Both the position numbers and the translations under genes were made by a program. A DNA stretch of 64,000 nucleotides, taken from NCBI GenBank assembly GCA_963970005.1, contig CAXAMN010025328.1, positions 199,769 through 263,768 of the forward strand. Reading direction: 5' to 3'. This stretch comes from Durusdinium trenchii. Taxonomy: Eukaryota > Sar > Dinophyceae > Suessiales > Symbiodiniaceae. The notes beneath the pieces were generated by a model. The model made no database searches. It worked only from the letters and a program-made list of their open reading frames with translations, and was not told the DNA's origin. Below, piece by piece: positions 13,983-26,700 of this stretch (positions within the stretch are counted from its first letter, which is position 1; every line of letters begins with the position of its first letter).

Positions 13983-15573
13983 TAGAGGGGTTGGTGAAAA
14001 AAAGGGTGCCCATGTTACCTATATTGGTTGTGCAGTGGTACACGAGTCACGGGGGTAGGTATCCTCTCTTGTTCCATCAACGAACAAATATATAACAAAA
14101 GGGACAACGTGGCAGCTCATGGAAGGCCCTCCTCCGATGAATTCACCCACCCCTCCCCTCCCGCAGCCTTGTGGCCACGCTGGAAGAATCGGGAAGATTG
14201 GCTCGCTCCCTACACTAAGATCATCATTCGGGATTGGCTCCCCAAACAAATCTCGTGGTGGGTTTGGGAAGAGGGTGCATAACAAGTAGGCTAATAGGCC
14301 AATAGGCTGGGGCTAATTCGGGCTAATAGGCTAATAGGACCTTTAAGATCAAGGATGGGTGAACCTCTATCACTCTCTCTCTCTCTCTCTCTTTTTTTTT
14401 TTTCTCGGGTCTTTCTCTCTCTCTCTCTCTTGCTTTCTCCCTCTCTCTCTCTCTATACACGTGTGTACCACATTGTAACACCTATATTAACAAACACGGG
14501 TGAACTTAGCCACTAAAACTAAAACATCTTCAGGAGACAAATTTGACGAAGACCAAAGCGGAGCTTGGGCTTTCAGGCCAGGTAATCCAGGTACCTTAAG
14601 AAGCTGGAAATTGGCCCTATTGTTTGAAGCCGGTGAATGTTGATCAAACATGGGCAGCGAACGGATGGTGAATCCGACGAGGTTGTGGAAGGCAATCGGT
14701 TTTCTCCAGTTTTCTCCATTTCCATGTTCCAAGCTTGGGAGCGCTTGAATGAATACTCTTGTGCATGCTCCTCCATTCACCCCACACGGCCCCACACTCC
14801 ACAAATCTTCCAAAGGTCAGTGAGGAAATCGCTCAACAGGGTGACTAGCAAAATCTCAGGGCACTCAAGCTGCCACTCATAGTTTCTGTCTAATTCGGGG
14901 GCGACTACTGGGGCAACCACTGAACACCACCTGGGCCTTGTCTGAAAAGTGTCCGTCTTTCTGGGTCGATGGGACGAAACGAACCAAACGAAGCCGCCAG
15001 GTGTGTAGCTCAAAGACTAAAGCTCGACCCCCTTTCGACCACCATGGAATATGGAACACAGAAAATATCAGTCTACCCAGCCAGGGCCAGAGTGTCTTTT
15101 GCTATGAAGTTCACATACCATAACACACACACAGGGCCAGGGCTGTGGGGAACTGGCCGCCAGAGCGACCTTGGTTGACCTACTCACTCGAGGTCTTTCG
15201 AGGTGTTGCCGTGACACTGCCGTGACCCCGTCCCCACATCCAAAAAGGGCTCCAGGCCTCTGAGACCCCAGCTCGAATGGAGCACCAAGATTTCGGCGAG
15301 CGGGAGGGCACGGGAGGGCAACTCGAACAGCGGTCCCAGATCCTTGGTTCGCTGATCAGGCCAACGAATTCTTGGAACACGTCTTGGCACATTCAAAGAC
15401 GTGTTGAAGCCGTAAGCACAAGACGCGCAAGGCGCGCAGCACCCGAGGTGGCGGGAACCATCTTACACATTCAACTCCCCCCCAGAAGGCTTTCGGAAGT
15501 CAAGGTGGTTGAGAGACCAAAGTGTCAAGGTGGATGCTTTGCTCGGCCCATCACAAAACAGTTTGATAAGAGT
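13983..15573. other. stretch without a gene; CT microsatellite
   Basis: Around 14285-14340 is a short array of GGCTAATA-like units, and 14368-14455 is a CT/T-rich microsatellite. The ORFs at 14487-14813 (minus) and 15277-15651 (plus) have no recognisable features. Confidence 0.5.
14368..14455 (+). repeat. (CT)n / T-rich microsatellite
   Basis: Runs of CT dinucleotides interrupted by a T tract and short CCCT/TTTCT units. Simple-sequence DNA with no coding potential. Confidence 0.95.
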
Positions 15574-16077
15574 TCAAACAAAACAAAACCATACAAAACC
15601 CACTTGGTGCCGTCCAAGCTTCTCAATTTGATCTATTTGCTGCGCTTTTGAAGCTGCTATGCACTCCACCGCACGCTGCGCAGTAGAAGGGTCTTCCAAC
15701 CACTGCGGGAGTGCCTTCAGAAACATGTCGACACCTCCCGCGTGCAGCTGAGAAGACACCTCCTCGCGCAGCTGTTGGACGTTCAAAAAGCTCGCAGTCG
15801 CCAGCCAAAGCTCGCAGTCGCCCGTCACACCTGACGATGCCACCAGTCCACTGGTCATGAGAGCGACGGGCGACGGGCAACGCCGCAGCCACGCGCAAGC
15901 ATGTTCTTTGGCACCAGGAGGTTGCTTCTCCTCGGCGGCAGACGCATGGTTCAACTCATCTTGCGAGAGCAAGATGAATGCAAAAAGTTGAGACTGAAGG
16001 TAGGACCTGTGAGTCGGTGGATCCAGCTTTGATTTTAGGCTACCAGAGGCAGCTGTTGGAATTGGCTGGCGAAGAAC
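15574..16077 (-). CDS. candidate exon, possible armadillo-type repeat
   Basis: A minus-strand frame open for about 500 bp, with Leu-, Ala- and Glu-rich, helix-like sequence and no upstream ATG required, as expected for an internal exon. The segment with GGVDMFLKALPQWLEDPS followed by AQRAVECIAA resembles one armadillo/HEAT-type helical repeat, where a Gly-Gly turn precedes two amphipathic helices. The upstream limit is a TGA near 16080 and exon borders were not fixed. Other frames over the same DNA are more Arg- and Pro-rich and less protein-like. The identification is weak; a chance ORF is possible. Confidence 0.35.
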   Translation of the reverse strand, partial: VLRQPIPTAASGSLKSKLDPPTHRSYLQSQLFAFILLSQDELNHASAAEEKQPPGAKEHACAWLRRCPSPVALMTSGLVASSGVTGDCELWLATASFLNVQQLREEVSSQLHAGGVDMFLKALPQWLEDPSTAQRAVECIAASKAQQIDQIEKLGRHQVGFVWFCFV

Positions 16078-18242
16078 ATTTCAGGCCTGGCTTCTTCAGC
16101 GAAAACTCGTAAACCTGTAAACCTCAGATCTCAACGCCCCTCCTCTCCCCCATGACAAAGTCTGATGGGGGGCACTTCCCCAATGTCAAGCATGGCCTTC
16201 AAGAAGGCCTTCTCTTCATTGACCGGGCATTTTGGCATGCTCGGCAAGTGGCGAGTTGGAGAAAGCTCGCCTTGTCATAAATCCACTGCTCACAAATGGA
16301 GAATCAGCTCCAGCTCATCTTCGGCCTACTCATCTGCCTGAAGTTGGGGCGGCGCGCTTGGCGAAGGACGACTGGTAGGAAAAGTTGAGTCACCAACATT
16401 TGCATGGGGTCATCCATGTACCTGCAGGCAACCCATGGCAACCCCTACCAAAAAAACCCAGTGCTTCAGCCACCTTCAGCAAAAGAACATGATGAACATG
16501 ACCTCCCCAAAAGAGTCCTCTTGGGGGTTTCCCGGAGTGAACTAGTCTCCTACGGTAGCATGCAAAAAGGTTGGTCGAAGGTCGCACCGAGTGTCTCCCT
16601 CCGCTTTCTCCATGTTCTGCAGATTGCTCTCTTCACTTGGCCGGCATGAGGGTCTTTAAGGAGTCGTTGCAGTCACCTGGAGCCTCTCGAAGGCACCTGA
16701 ACGCTCTTGGGATCGGCTCTGACGCAAGGCGCACCCCAAGCAAATCCTGAGCGCCACTTGTGGCGTACAGTCAACAGATCAAACTGTGAATGCCAAATTG
16801 GCGAAGACGATTTCTATTCCAATCACATGATGCAAGTGATGCAGCTATAAGGAGTTAGCATATCTCAGATCACATGATGTTCAATCATTCTCAATTACGC
16901 ATGTTGATTGCTCGTCTTCATTTTGATCCGTTCTGGAGCAACTTGGCAAAGCCAGGCCACAGACCATCAGCTGCCCACGCCAGGCAGAAACCGGAGCGCT
17001 TGACCTGCTAGCTGCGACCTGATCAGGGCATTTGGGCGATGTCTTGGCCAAACTTGGGGCCATTGTGTCTTAACTTTGTGTGGGGCTTGGATGCAATGAT
17101 GTTCTCACTGTTGGATACTTTTGGCTTAAATGCAGGTCTTTGGCACGTCCAAGCCCCACCTGACCACTTGTGTGTTCGGCCACCTGACCGCCCAAAGAGC
17201 AGATCTCCGCATCCAAAGCGCTCCAAAACTCACCGCAACCTGGGCACAGGTGATAGAGAATGGAGGTCCTGTGGACCACCCGCTCCGTCGAGGAGGCGGA
17301 CCTGGAACCTACAGGCACTGATTGGAAGAGCAACCCAGTAGAGCCTGTCCATGGTAGAAGATATGAATCTTGACCGATATGAAGGGCCCCCCGACAAGCA
17401 CCACTTCTGGTGCGACGTCTTTTTTTCGCTGCACTGCCAGTTTCAACGTGAAAAAGTCTCGGGCGAAGCCTTCACCATTGGAACCCTCACAAGATGCAAA
17501 GAACATCAAATCCGAGCCTTAGAAGGACTTCCGTGAGCCCAGCCAACTGCCAACCCATCTCTCGTTCCGTTTGGGGAGTCCTTCGGCACCTGCCCTGCTA
17601 CGTTTCACAGCCAAACGTCACAATCAACGGATGCTCATCCTCCATCCGGGGTTCTCGTTCTGTGCCAGATGTTTTTCGGAAACCCGCTGTTCTGTGCCAA
17701 GCAGCTGTCGCGGTCATCATGGTCATCCAAGACCACCACACAGCGAGCCCGAGCCAGCTTCAGGACATGCGCGGGTGCCTGTGCCACGCCAACGGAGTCT
17801 GGGATCAGATTAACACGTGTTCAAGGTGCATATGTAGATCAGCATTGATCTAGAGTCTAGACGTTGAACCTGGACCAGTCATCAATGCAAAAACATATTG
17901 TTTATCTCTCGGCATGAGCATGCATGAGCAGCACAATCGAAAACTTTTACACCATTCCGCGTAAAGATCTATCCCAAGAAAATCAGGGTCAGAACTCCGC
18001 CAAATTCAGAGCTTTCAACTTGACTTCCACTTTGGACCCTTGGACTATCTTGGGCTCCCTACTCTGTCATCTCTGTCCGCGTCACTGCAAGCGCCTGAAA
18101 TCCAGGCGTGTCTTCTACGAGCTGAGTCGAGGAGGCAGGTCGGATGCTGACGTTGGCCTCTGGGAAATCCCCTGACATCCTGATGGGAATGCTTCAACCT
18201 ATCCCATCCTATCTATCAATCTAATCTATTCTAATGTATCTA

Positions 18243-18372
18243 CCTTGGGTGTGTCCCATTCCCTGTAATAGTGGATGATGATTGATGGTTAGTAAAGGCC
18301 TTTCTCAATAACATTGTGATACATAATCTTTAATTGACTGTTACAGGCCATGGGAAACACACAATATCTACC
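18243..18372 (+). repeat. dispersed short repeat, copy B (best copy)
   Basis: The best preserved member of the family: TTGGGTGTGTCCCATTCCCT, then a TGGATGATGATTGATGG block, a TAGTAAAGGCC block, ATTGTGATACATAATC and CTGTTACAGGCCATGG. Copies lie near 771, 38350, 40372 and 40482. The ending CTGTTACAGG looks like a splice acceptor, so the element may insert in or create introns. Confidence 0.7.
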
Positions 18373-19582
18373 TACCAAAGTCCCCTGAGAATCAATTTGA
18401 GGAGAGATCCTCAGCCTCCACAACTCCACCTGCCGGTCCGCTGCGGGGTGCCTGCACGGTCGGCTGGAAAGCACGGTCGGCGCACAGGACGGTCATCACC
18501 TCGCGGGGACAAAGAGCGGAAGAAACACATCTCTTCTCAGTTCCCAGACGCTCCTGGACCCTCATATATGGAGGGGTCTGGGGTCTCAAATCCCTATGGT
18601 TTTGATGGACCAAGAGCGTGTGGGTTTCGACAAATCAAGGGAAGCTAAACGAATGTCTATCTGATCAAGAAACGGAACGATTCTTTCTTTATGGATCTTG
18701 AGAAAACATCAAACATTGGACTGATTGAAAAGTCCAGATTATCTGACCCAACTGGAACCTGGAAACGGCTGCACCAAACGAGGCTGGGTCCTCAAACCGC
18801 CAGTGGTGCATTTCTGGGTCCAACCTGCTGTTAAACAATGTGAAAGCTACATTCCAACCCACGGAATTCTCTACTCTGACCGAAATCGGTTGTGGGAGTG
18901 GCTCCTTTCGGAACGCCAGGAGCTGAATGCCACCCCCCCCTTCGCCATGAAAGCGAGGCCGAAGGCTCCAAGAACCGACATGTGTGGCCCACCTCCAACA
19001 TGCGTGGTGGCTCTTCTTCCCCTTTCCAGGGCCAACCGCCGAAGGCTCCCTCTTTCCGGTCCCACCAAACAGGTCACGCACCACGCGACGCCTCGTCTCG
19101 CGGAGCGAGTCGCAGCTGCTGAACAAAATGGAAACAGGGGTAACAACTGGCAGACGAAAGCTGTACCGAAAAGATTTTTTCGCATGATTTGTCCTTTATA
19201 AATTGAAGCTCGTTATATTTGATCCGGAGCAACGAATCAGTGATTCTTCCATATATTGTCTGCCTTCTATGTATCCCTTGATACCTGCAACAATACCCTT
19301 GCTCCAAAATAGCTAGGCAAGGGTTGAATTAAGTCGAACGGCAGCAACTACAGTTCATTTCGACAGGCCTTTGGCCTGGCGAATGATCGGCTTCAACCAC
19401 TCCACAGTGGGCTCATGAATGAGTCAGCTCGGACCCCAATCTGGACAAAAAATGGAAACGTGTCCAGCTGTGGCCATAGCCCTGTCACTTGATGGAGAAG
19501 CTAGTAGGTCTCAGTCTGTTGTGGTTTCTTGCAGCATGATCCCATGCATGCACAACAGCCACTTCGCTGCTGATCCTGCAGG

Positions 19583-19592
19583 NNNNNNNNNN
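19583..19592. other. assembly gap (10 N)
   Basis: Ten undetermined bases. ORFs reading through it are not meaningful. Confidence 1.
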
Positions 19593-19733
19593 ATGCTCAT
19601 CACCAAATACCACCTGAATCTTCCACACAAATGACATTGAACATTGGCACTGAAACGGGACTGAACCCCCCACCACTTCATGCCATGAACCAGAAAGGAA
19701 AACCGGTTCTGAAAACTTGGTGAGGCACACACA

Positions 19734-20728
19734 CTTGCGCAAGACAGTAGGTGTTCCTGTCAAACCCATGGGCGAACAAGATCGACTTGGTCTTGTATGC
19801 TGAAGGCTCAAAACCAGGACTGGGATCTTAGTCTTCATCATCACAATCGGCGTGAACGTGAGAAAACCTGAATCAGCAAGCATCAGTAGCATCAGCAAGC
19901 AAAGGTTCTGGCAGTTTATAAAATCTTCTAAAGCAAAGCCACTCCGAAAATCTATGAACATCTTCTAAAGCTCCACCCCTTTGGGCATGCGTTGGGCAAA
20001 TTAGCCTGCAAGTAGAATAAGTCAGGACGTGCGGAAACAATGCGACAAAGCCCTTAGGTTTCCTCTGCCCCCAATGCCTGTCAGCACCAAATCTGGTTTC
20101 CATTCCACCAGCAGCTGGTACAGAAGACCCAAATCCTCAGCCATTCAATCAAAGAGCTGAACCAGCAAAAGCACAGCTGAAGAGAAGGCCTTCTTCATGC
20201 GGGCTTTCCAGGCTTTCCAAGCTTGTGTGTTTGGTAAGAATAGCACAGGGTTGATGCGGCAAAAAGTGTTCATCAAAATGGCAAGTCTCTCTTGCTCTGG
20301 TTTCAGGTGTGACAAGCTCGTCCCTGATACGATCTTGCGCCGTCATCATGCCTTGCATGTCGTTCACAGCGAACGCCTTCTGCATTTCTGGGTCGGCCAC
20401 TAGTTTCCCAGTACTGAGGCGGCTTCGAGTAAAAGGCACCTGGATCAGAAACAAAAGACACTCAATCATCATAACTCGTCTTTATGCTAGATCTCACGCG
20501 CACGTGTTGACCGTTGACCCCCTAGCGTAGCCTATTTCAACTAGTCTAGCCTATTTCAATTCCAAATGTGTGACTGCATATGCTATTGGCGAACGTCGGG
20601 ACCTGAAAGTGCTTGGCAAGAGCATCTGCATCACCCGGGCCCGATGTCATCACATTATAGCCAGCCATGATGAGAGCTTTCGCAGCGACCATGTATGGCT
20701 GAACGTCGCCGCGCGAGCCATCAAACAC
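19734..20728 (-). CDS. GT28 / sterol glucosyltransferase-like gene, partial, several exons
   Basis: Exon 20603-20728 (42 codons) encodes DGSRGDVQPY followed by an Ala/Gly helix, the classic N-terminal nucleotide-sugar glycosyltransferase motif G-S/T-R-G-D-V-Q-P of GT28 enzymes that glucosylate sterols. The next exon starts at 20439. The 163-bp intron between them (20440-20602) has a CAG|GT donor and a CAG|GT acceptor junction. It continues with LSTGKLVADPEMQKAF and related sequence. A third block (about 20060-20215) carries LLVEWKPDLVLTG, matching the family's PDLV strand. A fourth (19734-19835) carries KIPVLVLSLQ and SPMGL, matching the family's LQ-P-G stretch. An in-frame TGA (20145-20147) interrupts the third block, so it is either a pseudogene or there is an extra intron. 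First and last exons were not found. The family assignment is good; integrity is uncertain. Confidence 0.65.
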
Positions 20729-23700
20729 CTCGGAGAAGATGCAAGTTTAGCTCTACATAGCTCACACTGAAATGGCAGGTACACCTGCTAGTAGGATACA
20801 CCACACAGTGCCATCCTACAGTATGGCAGGTATGGCAAGTGCCTCCTGCCTCCCTGTCCTGGTCCTGGTCCTTTGCACTATCCTACTGACTTGACAAGCC
20901 AGCACCTTCCCCAAGCCAACCTTGCTAAGCCAGGCACGACCAAGATGCGCTTCGCCATAGCTTCAGAACTGGGCTCTTCAAACCGCCAGAAATGGACGCC
21001 AAACACTTCGAGCCAAACTTCGGAGACATAATAAGACATACCAGGAGCATCCTGGACATGGGTGTCCTGGACTACCCTACCCTACTTATAGGCCAGACAA
21101 GGCACCCATTGGAAGTGCTAGGTATACACAAAGATACATTGTAACATATTGTAACAATGGTGCTGAAACATGTGGCAGTGATTGGCAGTGGGTCATGGCA
21201 CACCCTGTAGTTCACCACTGGAAACAGGTGACCCTAGCAGGGCGAGGTCTTGACCCACTGCCATGTCAATTGATGCATCTATCTTTTGGAACCCCCACTT
21301 GTGGCAACAAGCTGGATGAAACAAGTGACAGTGATAGAGCATATGATACAGCAATTGAACTGATAAAGCACGTTCAACTGTCTATGTGCGTTTCACCACA
21401 CTGGCACACCATGAATAATTCAAACAACAATCTCCATGTCCATGAGTCCTAAAATCTTCTCCGCAGTTGAGCCTTACTGCAGGTGAATGGGCAGCCAAAG
21501 CCAGGTCCACCAAATCATCCTGCTTGGAGGCAACGCAAGGGAACCTCTTTGGTAGTCCTCCTGGGGATTCACCCATAGAGAAAATACATCACCCTAGTCA
21601 AGCATAAGATTGTAAAGTAGGAACCCATGTGTTGTAAGATGGAGCTGGAGCAATCACAATCTTCCCAAAACGTCAGCCTGAGATCACTCGGTTGACTGTT
21701 CATTATGGGAGGCATTTCAATTGGAACCTCGCGACAACTGTTCTTCTCTGTAAAAACCTGGGCTATTTACGTCATTTGACATCTACATCTCTACAAAGAA
21801 GAAACACCTACATCTCTCGGCACAGCTGTGTCAGCCGTGGGGTAAAACTTGGAATCAACAAGAACCTCTTCCCAGGTTCAAGCAGAAGGGGATGGGACCA
21901 TCAAAAACGACTTCCAATCAGTAAAACCCGGGTCGAAAATGAACCACACCAGGCAGCCGTGCAGGATATCCGCTGGGCCCGTTCCCAAGCAAAGCTAGTC
22001 ATGCCTGGACCATCGTGTGAAGCGTTTAGGTGGAAGCCACCACGCATGCACACACCATTTCGACGGACAATTGTAGCTTGACCAAATAACTATATAATTC
22101 GTGACGTACATATGTACGTACATACACCCTGAATCAACCTGAGATAGTGATTACTACATCAGGTCCTGTTGCAGGACTCTGGACTTCTTGAGTAGCAGTT
22201 GGTAGCATTCTATGATATTCTAGGCGCCAAATGTGAGGAGAGTGGCGTTTCCCAGCAAACGGGCGACTAAGGGAGTGAAGCTAAAAAAACACAAGGCTGG
22301 CTGGTCTTCAAGAACTCACCTGGAACTTCACCTGGATACCAGTCTTTCAAGTCGGGTGCGGGAAGACGTCCCTCTTCGTGCACTCAAAAGGGTCCAACCT
22401 TTCTGGAAGACGTGTCCCTCCTTCGGACCGGACGGCTCGTCCGCGGACCGGGGTCGCTCCTGGACGGGTCGGGCGCGGAGGCTGCGGGGTCCAGGCGGGA
22501 CGCCGCGTCGAGCGAGGCGGGACGGGCACTGGACCTCGGTGCCGCCCGGTGGAGCGGAAGGGAACCATCGGGATGGAACGTGGAGGAGCTCAGAGGAGAG
22601 GAACACGAAGGTGGAGAGGAACGCGTGAACAGATCCACTTCATCCGGAGGGTGAAATCCGTGACGATGGGCTCTGATGGACCAACGAACCGGGAACGGAG
22701 CGTAGCTGCAGTGCCTGTTCCCGTGCGGTCTGCGAGGGCACCGCCCTTGCAGTTGTGGTTCCTCATGACAGGTCTCCTCCGTGAGCACACCCTGCACCTG
22801 CCCCAAACACGCACTCCGGTTTCCAACACCACACAAGGAAAAGTCCAACAAAGAGTATCAAAGAGTATGAAGTGTAAAACACATGAAAAACCATGAAAAA
22901 CCCAACTAGAGTATGATGAAGTGGCTGCTATCCGTTCCCCCCATCTTTTTCTCAGACGGTCCATGTCTATCGTGAAGGGAACTGGTCGCTTGAAGCCACT
23001 TCGCTGCTGAACAGTTATGCTGACCTCCTGAGCCGTTTCCCTGGAAAATAACGGTGAACCGAACTGTCTACCGGTTCTTGTCTGGTGGGTTGCTGCTGAC
23101 TGGGTATGTAAAGGTGGGCGAACACTGCGCCGCAAACACACCAATTCATCTAAAAACAACGGGAGCCTCTTTTGACCGCTGGCTCCAGACAATCTTGACT
23201 TGTGTCCAAGTCAAACTGTGGCTTGGCCTCCACACTCGAAGAACAACAACAGCACAAGCGAGCCGCAGTGCCTGCAGCAAATGAAACGTCACAATTCCCA
23301 AAACACACACGAAAAATGCAACACTGAGCGGGTGCCCCCTACAAGTATCACGATGCAAAATGGCCATCAGGCAAGTTCAACCAACAAGTTTGCAATCGTG
23401 GCACAATCCGCATGCCAACCCCAACATGGCATGCTCAGGGTCTGAAACTAGTCCCCATTGCCGACCGACAGTGAGAGGAATATGCCGCAAGATAAACCAA
23501 ACGTGAATGGGTGAGCTACACATGCATCACTTGCATAAGTGTATCACACTTACATGGGTGAAATTGAGTGAAACATATTGCACGGCGTTGCGCAAAGCAT
23601 AGAATTGTGGGACATCCTCCATCTCAGACTGCACTGGATGATGTTCTGCAACGACAAAGCCCTTCAAGTCACCATAGGCCATAGGCACTTTGCCCATGTC

Positions 23701-26700
23701 CAAGATTTGCACTACTGAAACCTTCACTTCCTAAAAGAATCCCGGTTCGTTCCCGAATGCCACCACTGCAATTGCGAGCGAGAAAACGGGGCTCCAAAAC
23801 GGGCGGCCCCCCCGTCGGCTTCGGGGTGGCGCTCCCAAAACAAGACCCCGAACGCAGAAACAACAAGTATTGACCCCCAACATAGATAGTCAAAAGGGAT
23901 TACAGATTCTGACTTATTACGACTTCAACGCATGTATTGGACATCGTCCTCTCTCTCTCTCGACTCGCATTGGTGACCTCAAACGGATTCAACACCGCAT
24001 TTGCCCCAAAGTTCGGGGCTTGGCCCCCCCAAATCCACCCGAAATGACTCCTCTGAGCTGGCTTGTTTGCCTGCTTGGTCTCCTTTAATGTGTATGTATG
24101 TATAGACCCCCCCAATTTTGGATGATATGATGCAACCATATACTACCTCTCGCGCCAGATCTCGCGCCTGACATATTGCCGACGCACAGGTCGTAACATA
24201 ACAACAGGACAACAGGCACACAGGCCAAAACCTAGAAATCGCAGACCGGAATCTGATACAACCATATACAATCTCTTCGTATGGGTGGTTGAAACATCAT
24301 CAACCTCTCATGATATACTCTTTCCCCCCCCCAGTCTTCGTCTCCTCCACTATGGGCGGAGCATCCCCTTCCGCCTGGCAGGAGATCACCATGCACGGCC
24401 TCACGTTCTCTTCGCCTTAGGCTTTGACGACCGTTCGACGGTCGCCCCGAACCGAGACGAGTGGAGCGAGCCACCAAGCAGCGAGCCACGAAGCAAGCTG
24501 GGAGGCCCAGACCGTCAGTTCCGCCCGAAATGCTCCGAACGTAGCGGTCCGATCGTTCCGCTTCGTTGGTTGTTTGGGCCAGGAGCCCCGAGTGGGTTCT
24601 TTGGCGTCCGCATCGTTCAGTTCGATGCCCCATCCTATCAGTTCCCACAAAGGCGTTCAACGCTCGGTGCTTGCGTCGTCAATGCCGGTGGCGTTGTTGC
24701 TCATCTACTCCAGTGGACCTTCTGAAAAGAGGCAGTGTGTTGGCTTCTAGACATCCCTCATCCCTCCCATCTTTCGCATGATGTAGTTTGTCATAATTGT
24801 CCATTGTCATTGATTGTTGTGGAACATGTGTGTCATATGTGTGTAAACCTCGCATTCCCTAGACCCCTAGACCAGCCAAAAGGTGGGCACATAAAACCGC
24901 TGTTCGACCATTGCATGGGTTCTGAACAAACCCCAGGGCATCTTTGCCCATCGTCGGTCCATGATCACCTACGGCCATGACACGTCTCCATACTAGCTAA
25001 CAACATGTCTTAGGTCCATGGTCTGCTAGACAGAGCCACCCGGTGATTTTATGAGGCTATCGTCTTCCAGTTGGACATGTTCAACTTATAATGTCTTATA
25101 TAATAACTTTTGTTTTGTTTTCCTCTGTGAGGGGTGAGACTTTTTCCGTGAACCACTCCCCCAAAGCGGCAAACCGAAGATTTCAACTGCGTTCGCCGGT
25201 GCTCCCAAACCCCACAAATCACCAACAGGAACGCTGACCACTCAGGCTGGATGTCAGCCAGTCCATAACTTCGTTTCTCAAGGATGCATCCCACTTCGTG
25301 AGCAGAACCGGTGTTGCTTTGAGTTGCTTTCGATGTCCAGCTCTGGTCACTCCTTTGACCAGAACGACTCCAAAACATGCATGACATCCATCCCTACCAA
25401 GTGACCGTGACCTTCCAAGAACTGCAAGAGTGCCAAAGCCTTCAGCTTGCGCCTGTGGGGCGTGAGTTGTTCCGAAGGAGTTCCAAGTGATGCCTTGTTT
25501 GGGTGGTATCCTCCACTGGTTTGTTCTTCAAGGGTGACGCCGCTGACCCTTCCACATTGTTCAGTGGGTGTTTTAACCAAACTTGGCACACGATAATATT
25601 GCAAATGCATGTGGATGAATGTGGTAGTATATTGAATTGAATGAATGGTGTCCAATATACGTATCAATACATATCCTATGCACACACTTCCCACTGATTC
25701 ACTGGGGATTCGCTGGGTGATTCACGGCGAAAAAGACCTGCACAAACTGCGGTGTCGCAGTCCACCACCGGCTAAACGTGGCAACATCATGCCCGTTCTT
25801 TGACACTCACCATCCTCCGAATTTCTGAATGCTGAACTGATCTGGAAGGACATGGACATGCAGTAGCCAATTGGGCAGCCAAAAAGTGAGACAGTCCCAA
25901 AAAGGTAAGAACTCAACATACTCAACATTCTCAAGTATGAGAGTCACTATGTTATTGTGCAAATCATTTCCGTTGGTTTCCGAGTTGTTTTGGTTGCGTT
26001 CAGTCTCATCAAGAAATTACTTCAACCCCCCACCACCACTCCCAGTCTAAACTAATATGATTCTGCAATTTGTCCGGAAGAATCTTAAAAAATACTTCCA
26101 CCTGCTAAATACTATTAAATTGGCATGGTACATGAAGCAAATGTCCGTCGTCATATTATGTAGGCGTAGGTAGTGGCACAGGCCGGTTAGCATGGGATGA
26201 AGGCCAAGCACCCCTGGGTCGACTGACTGTGAATGGATTTCTCACTTTGATGAGTCTGAGTGAGGAAGGGCTCAAGTACATCAACCGCAGACTTTATTGG
26301 GGTTTACGGTTTATGCCGGCCCAACATCAAGCCACATCGGGTCCAGCACCAGGGCCATTTTCCCATCTCCACCCCATAATTCCCGACTCAAGAAAGACTC
26401 ACCCCTTCTTCCCATCCCATCCCATGTCCACCTGTTTTGATCAAGTGGGGGTTCCAACTTCCTTCCATGGTCCGCACGGCGTCCGCCCCTCGCCTGTCTG
26501 GACCAGCTCCTCTCCAAGCCGCCCTTGCCCTCCAAACACCGCAGCATCGCCGGTCAAACCTCCACCGCTCACAGCTCCGCCCTGAGGGTCGAATGGCGCC
26601 CCGGCCAGGACGGCGGCGAGGGCGCGGTACGCTCCGGGTGTCAAGCTAGAACATGGGTAAGAACCCTTACCCTAAGCTGAAGGTGGAAGAGATGAAAGCT

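Larger units (their letters stand above)
16078..19733. other. stretch without a supported gene
   Basis: Contains dispersed repeat copy B (18243-18372) and a 10-base N gap (19583-19592). It lies downstream, in the minus sense, of the glycosyltransferase exons, so further 3' exons of that gene may be hidden here. None could be recognised. The long ORFs at 18689-19201 overlap on both strands and have no domain. Confidence 0.4.

Noticed and set aside
22590-23192. 200-codon minus-strand ORF
   Set aside because: Only one short segment near 22920-22995 looks protein-like; the rest is a mixed Cys/Arg/Ser shadow of a G/C-rich patch.
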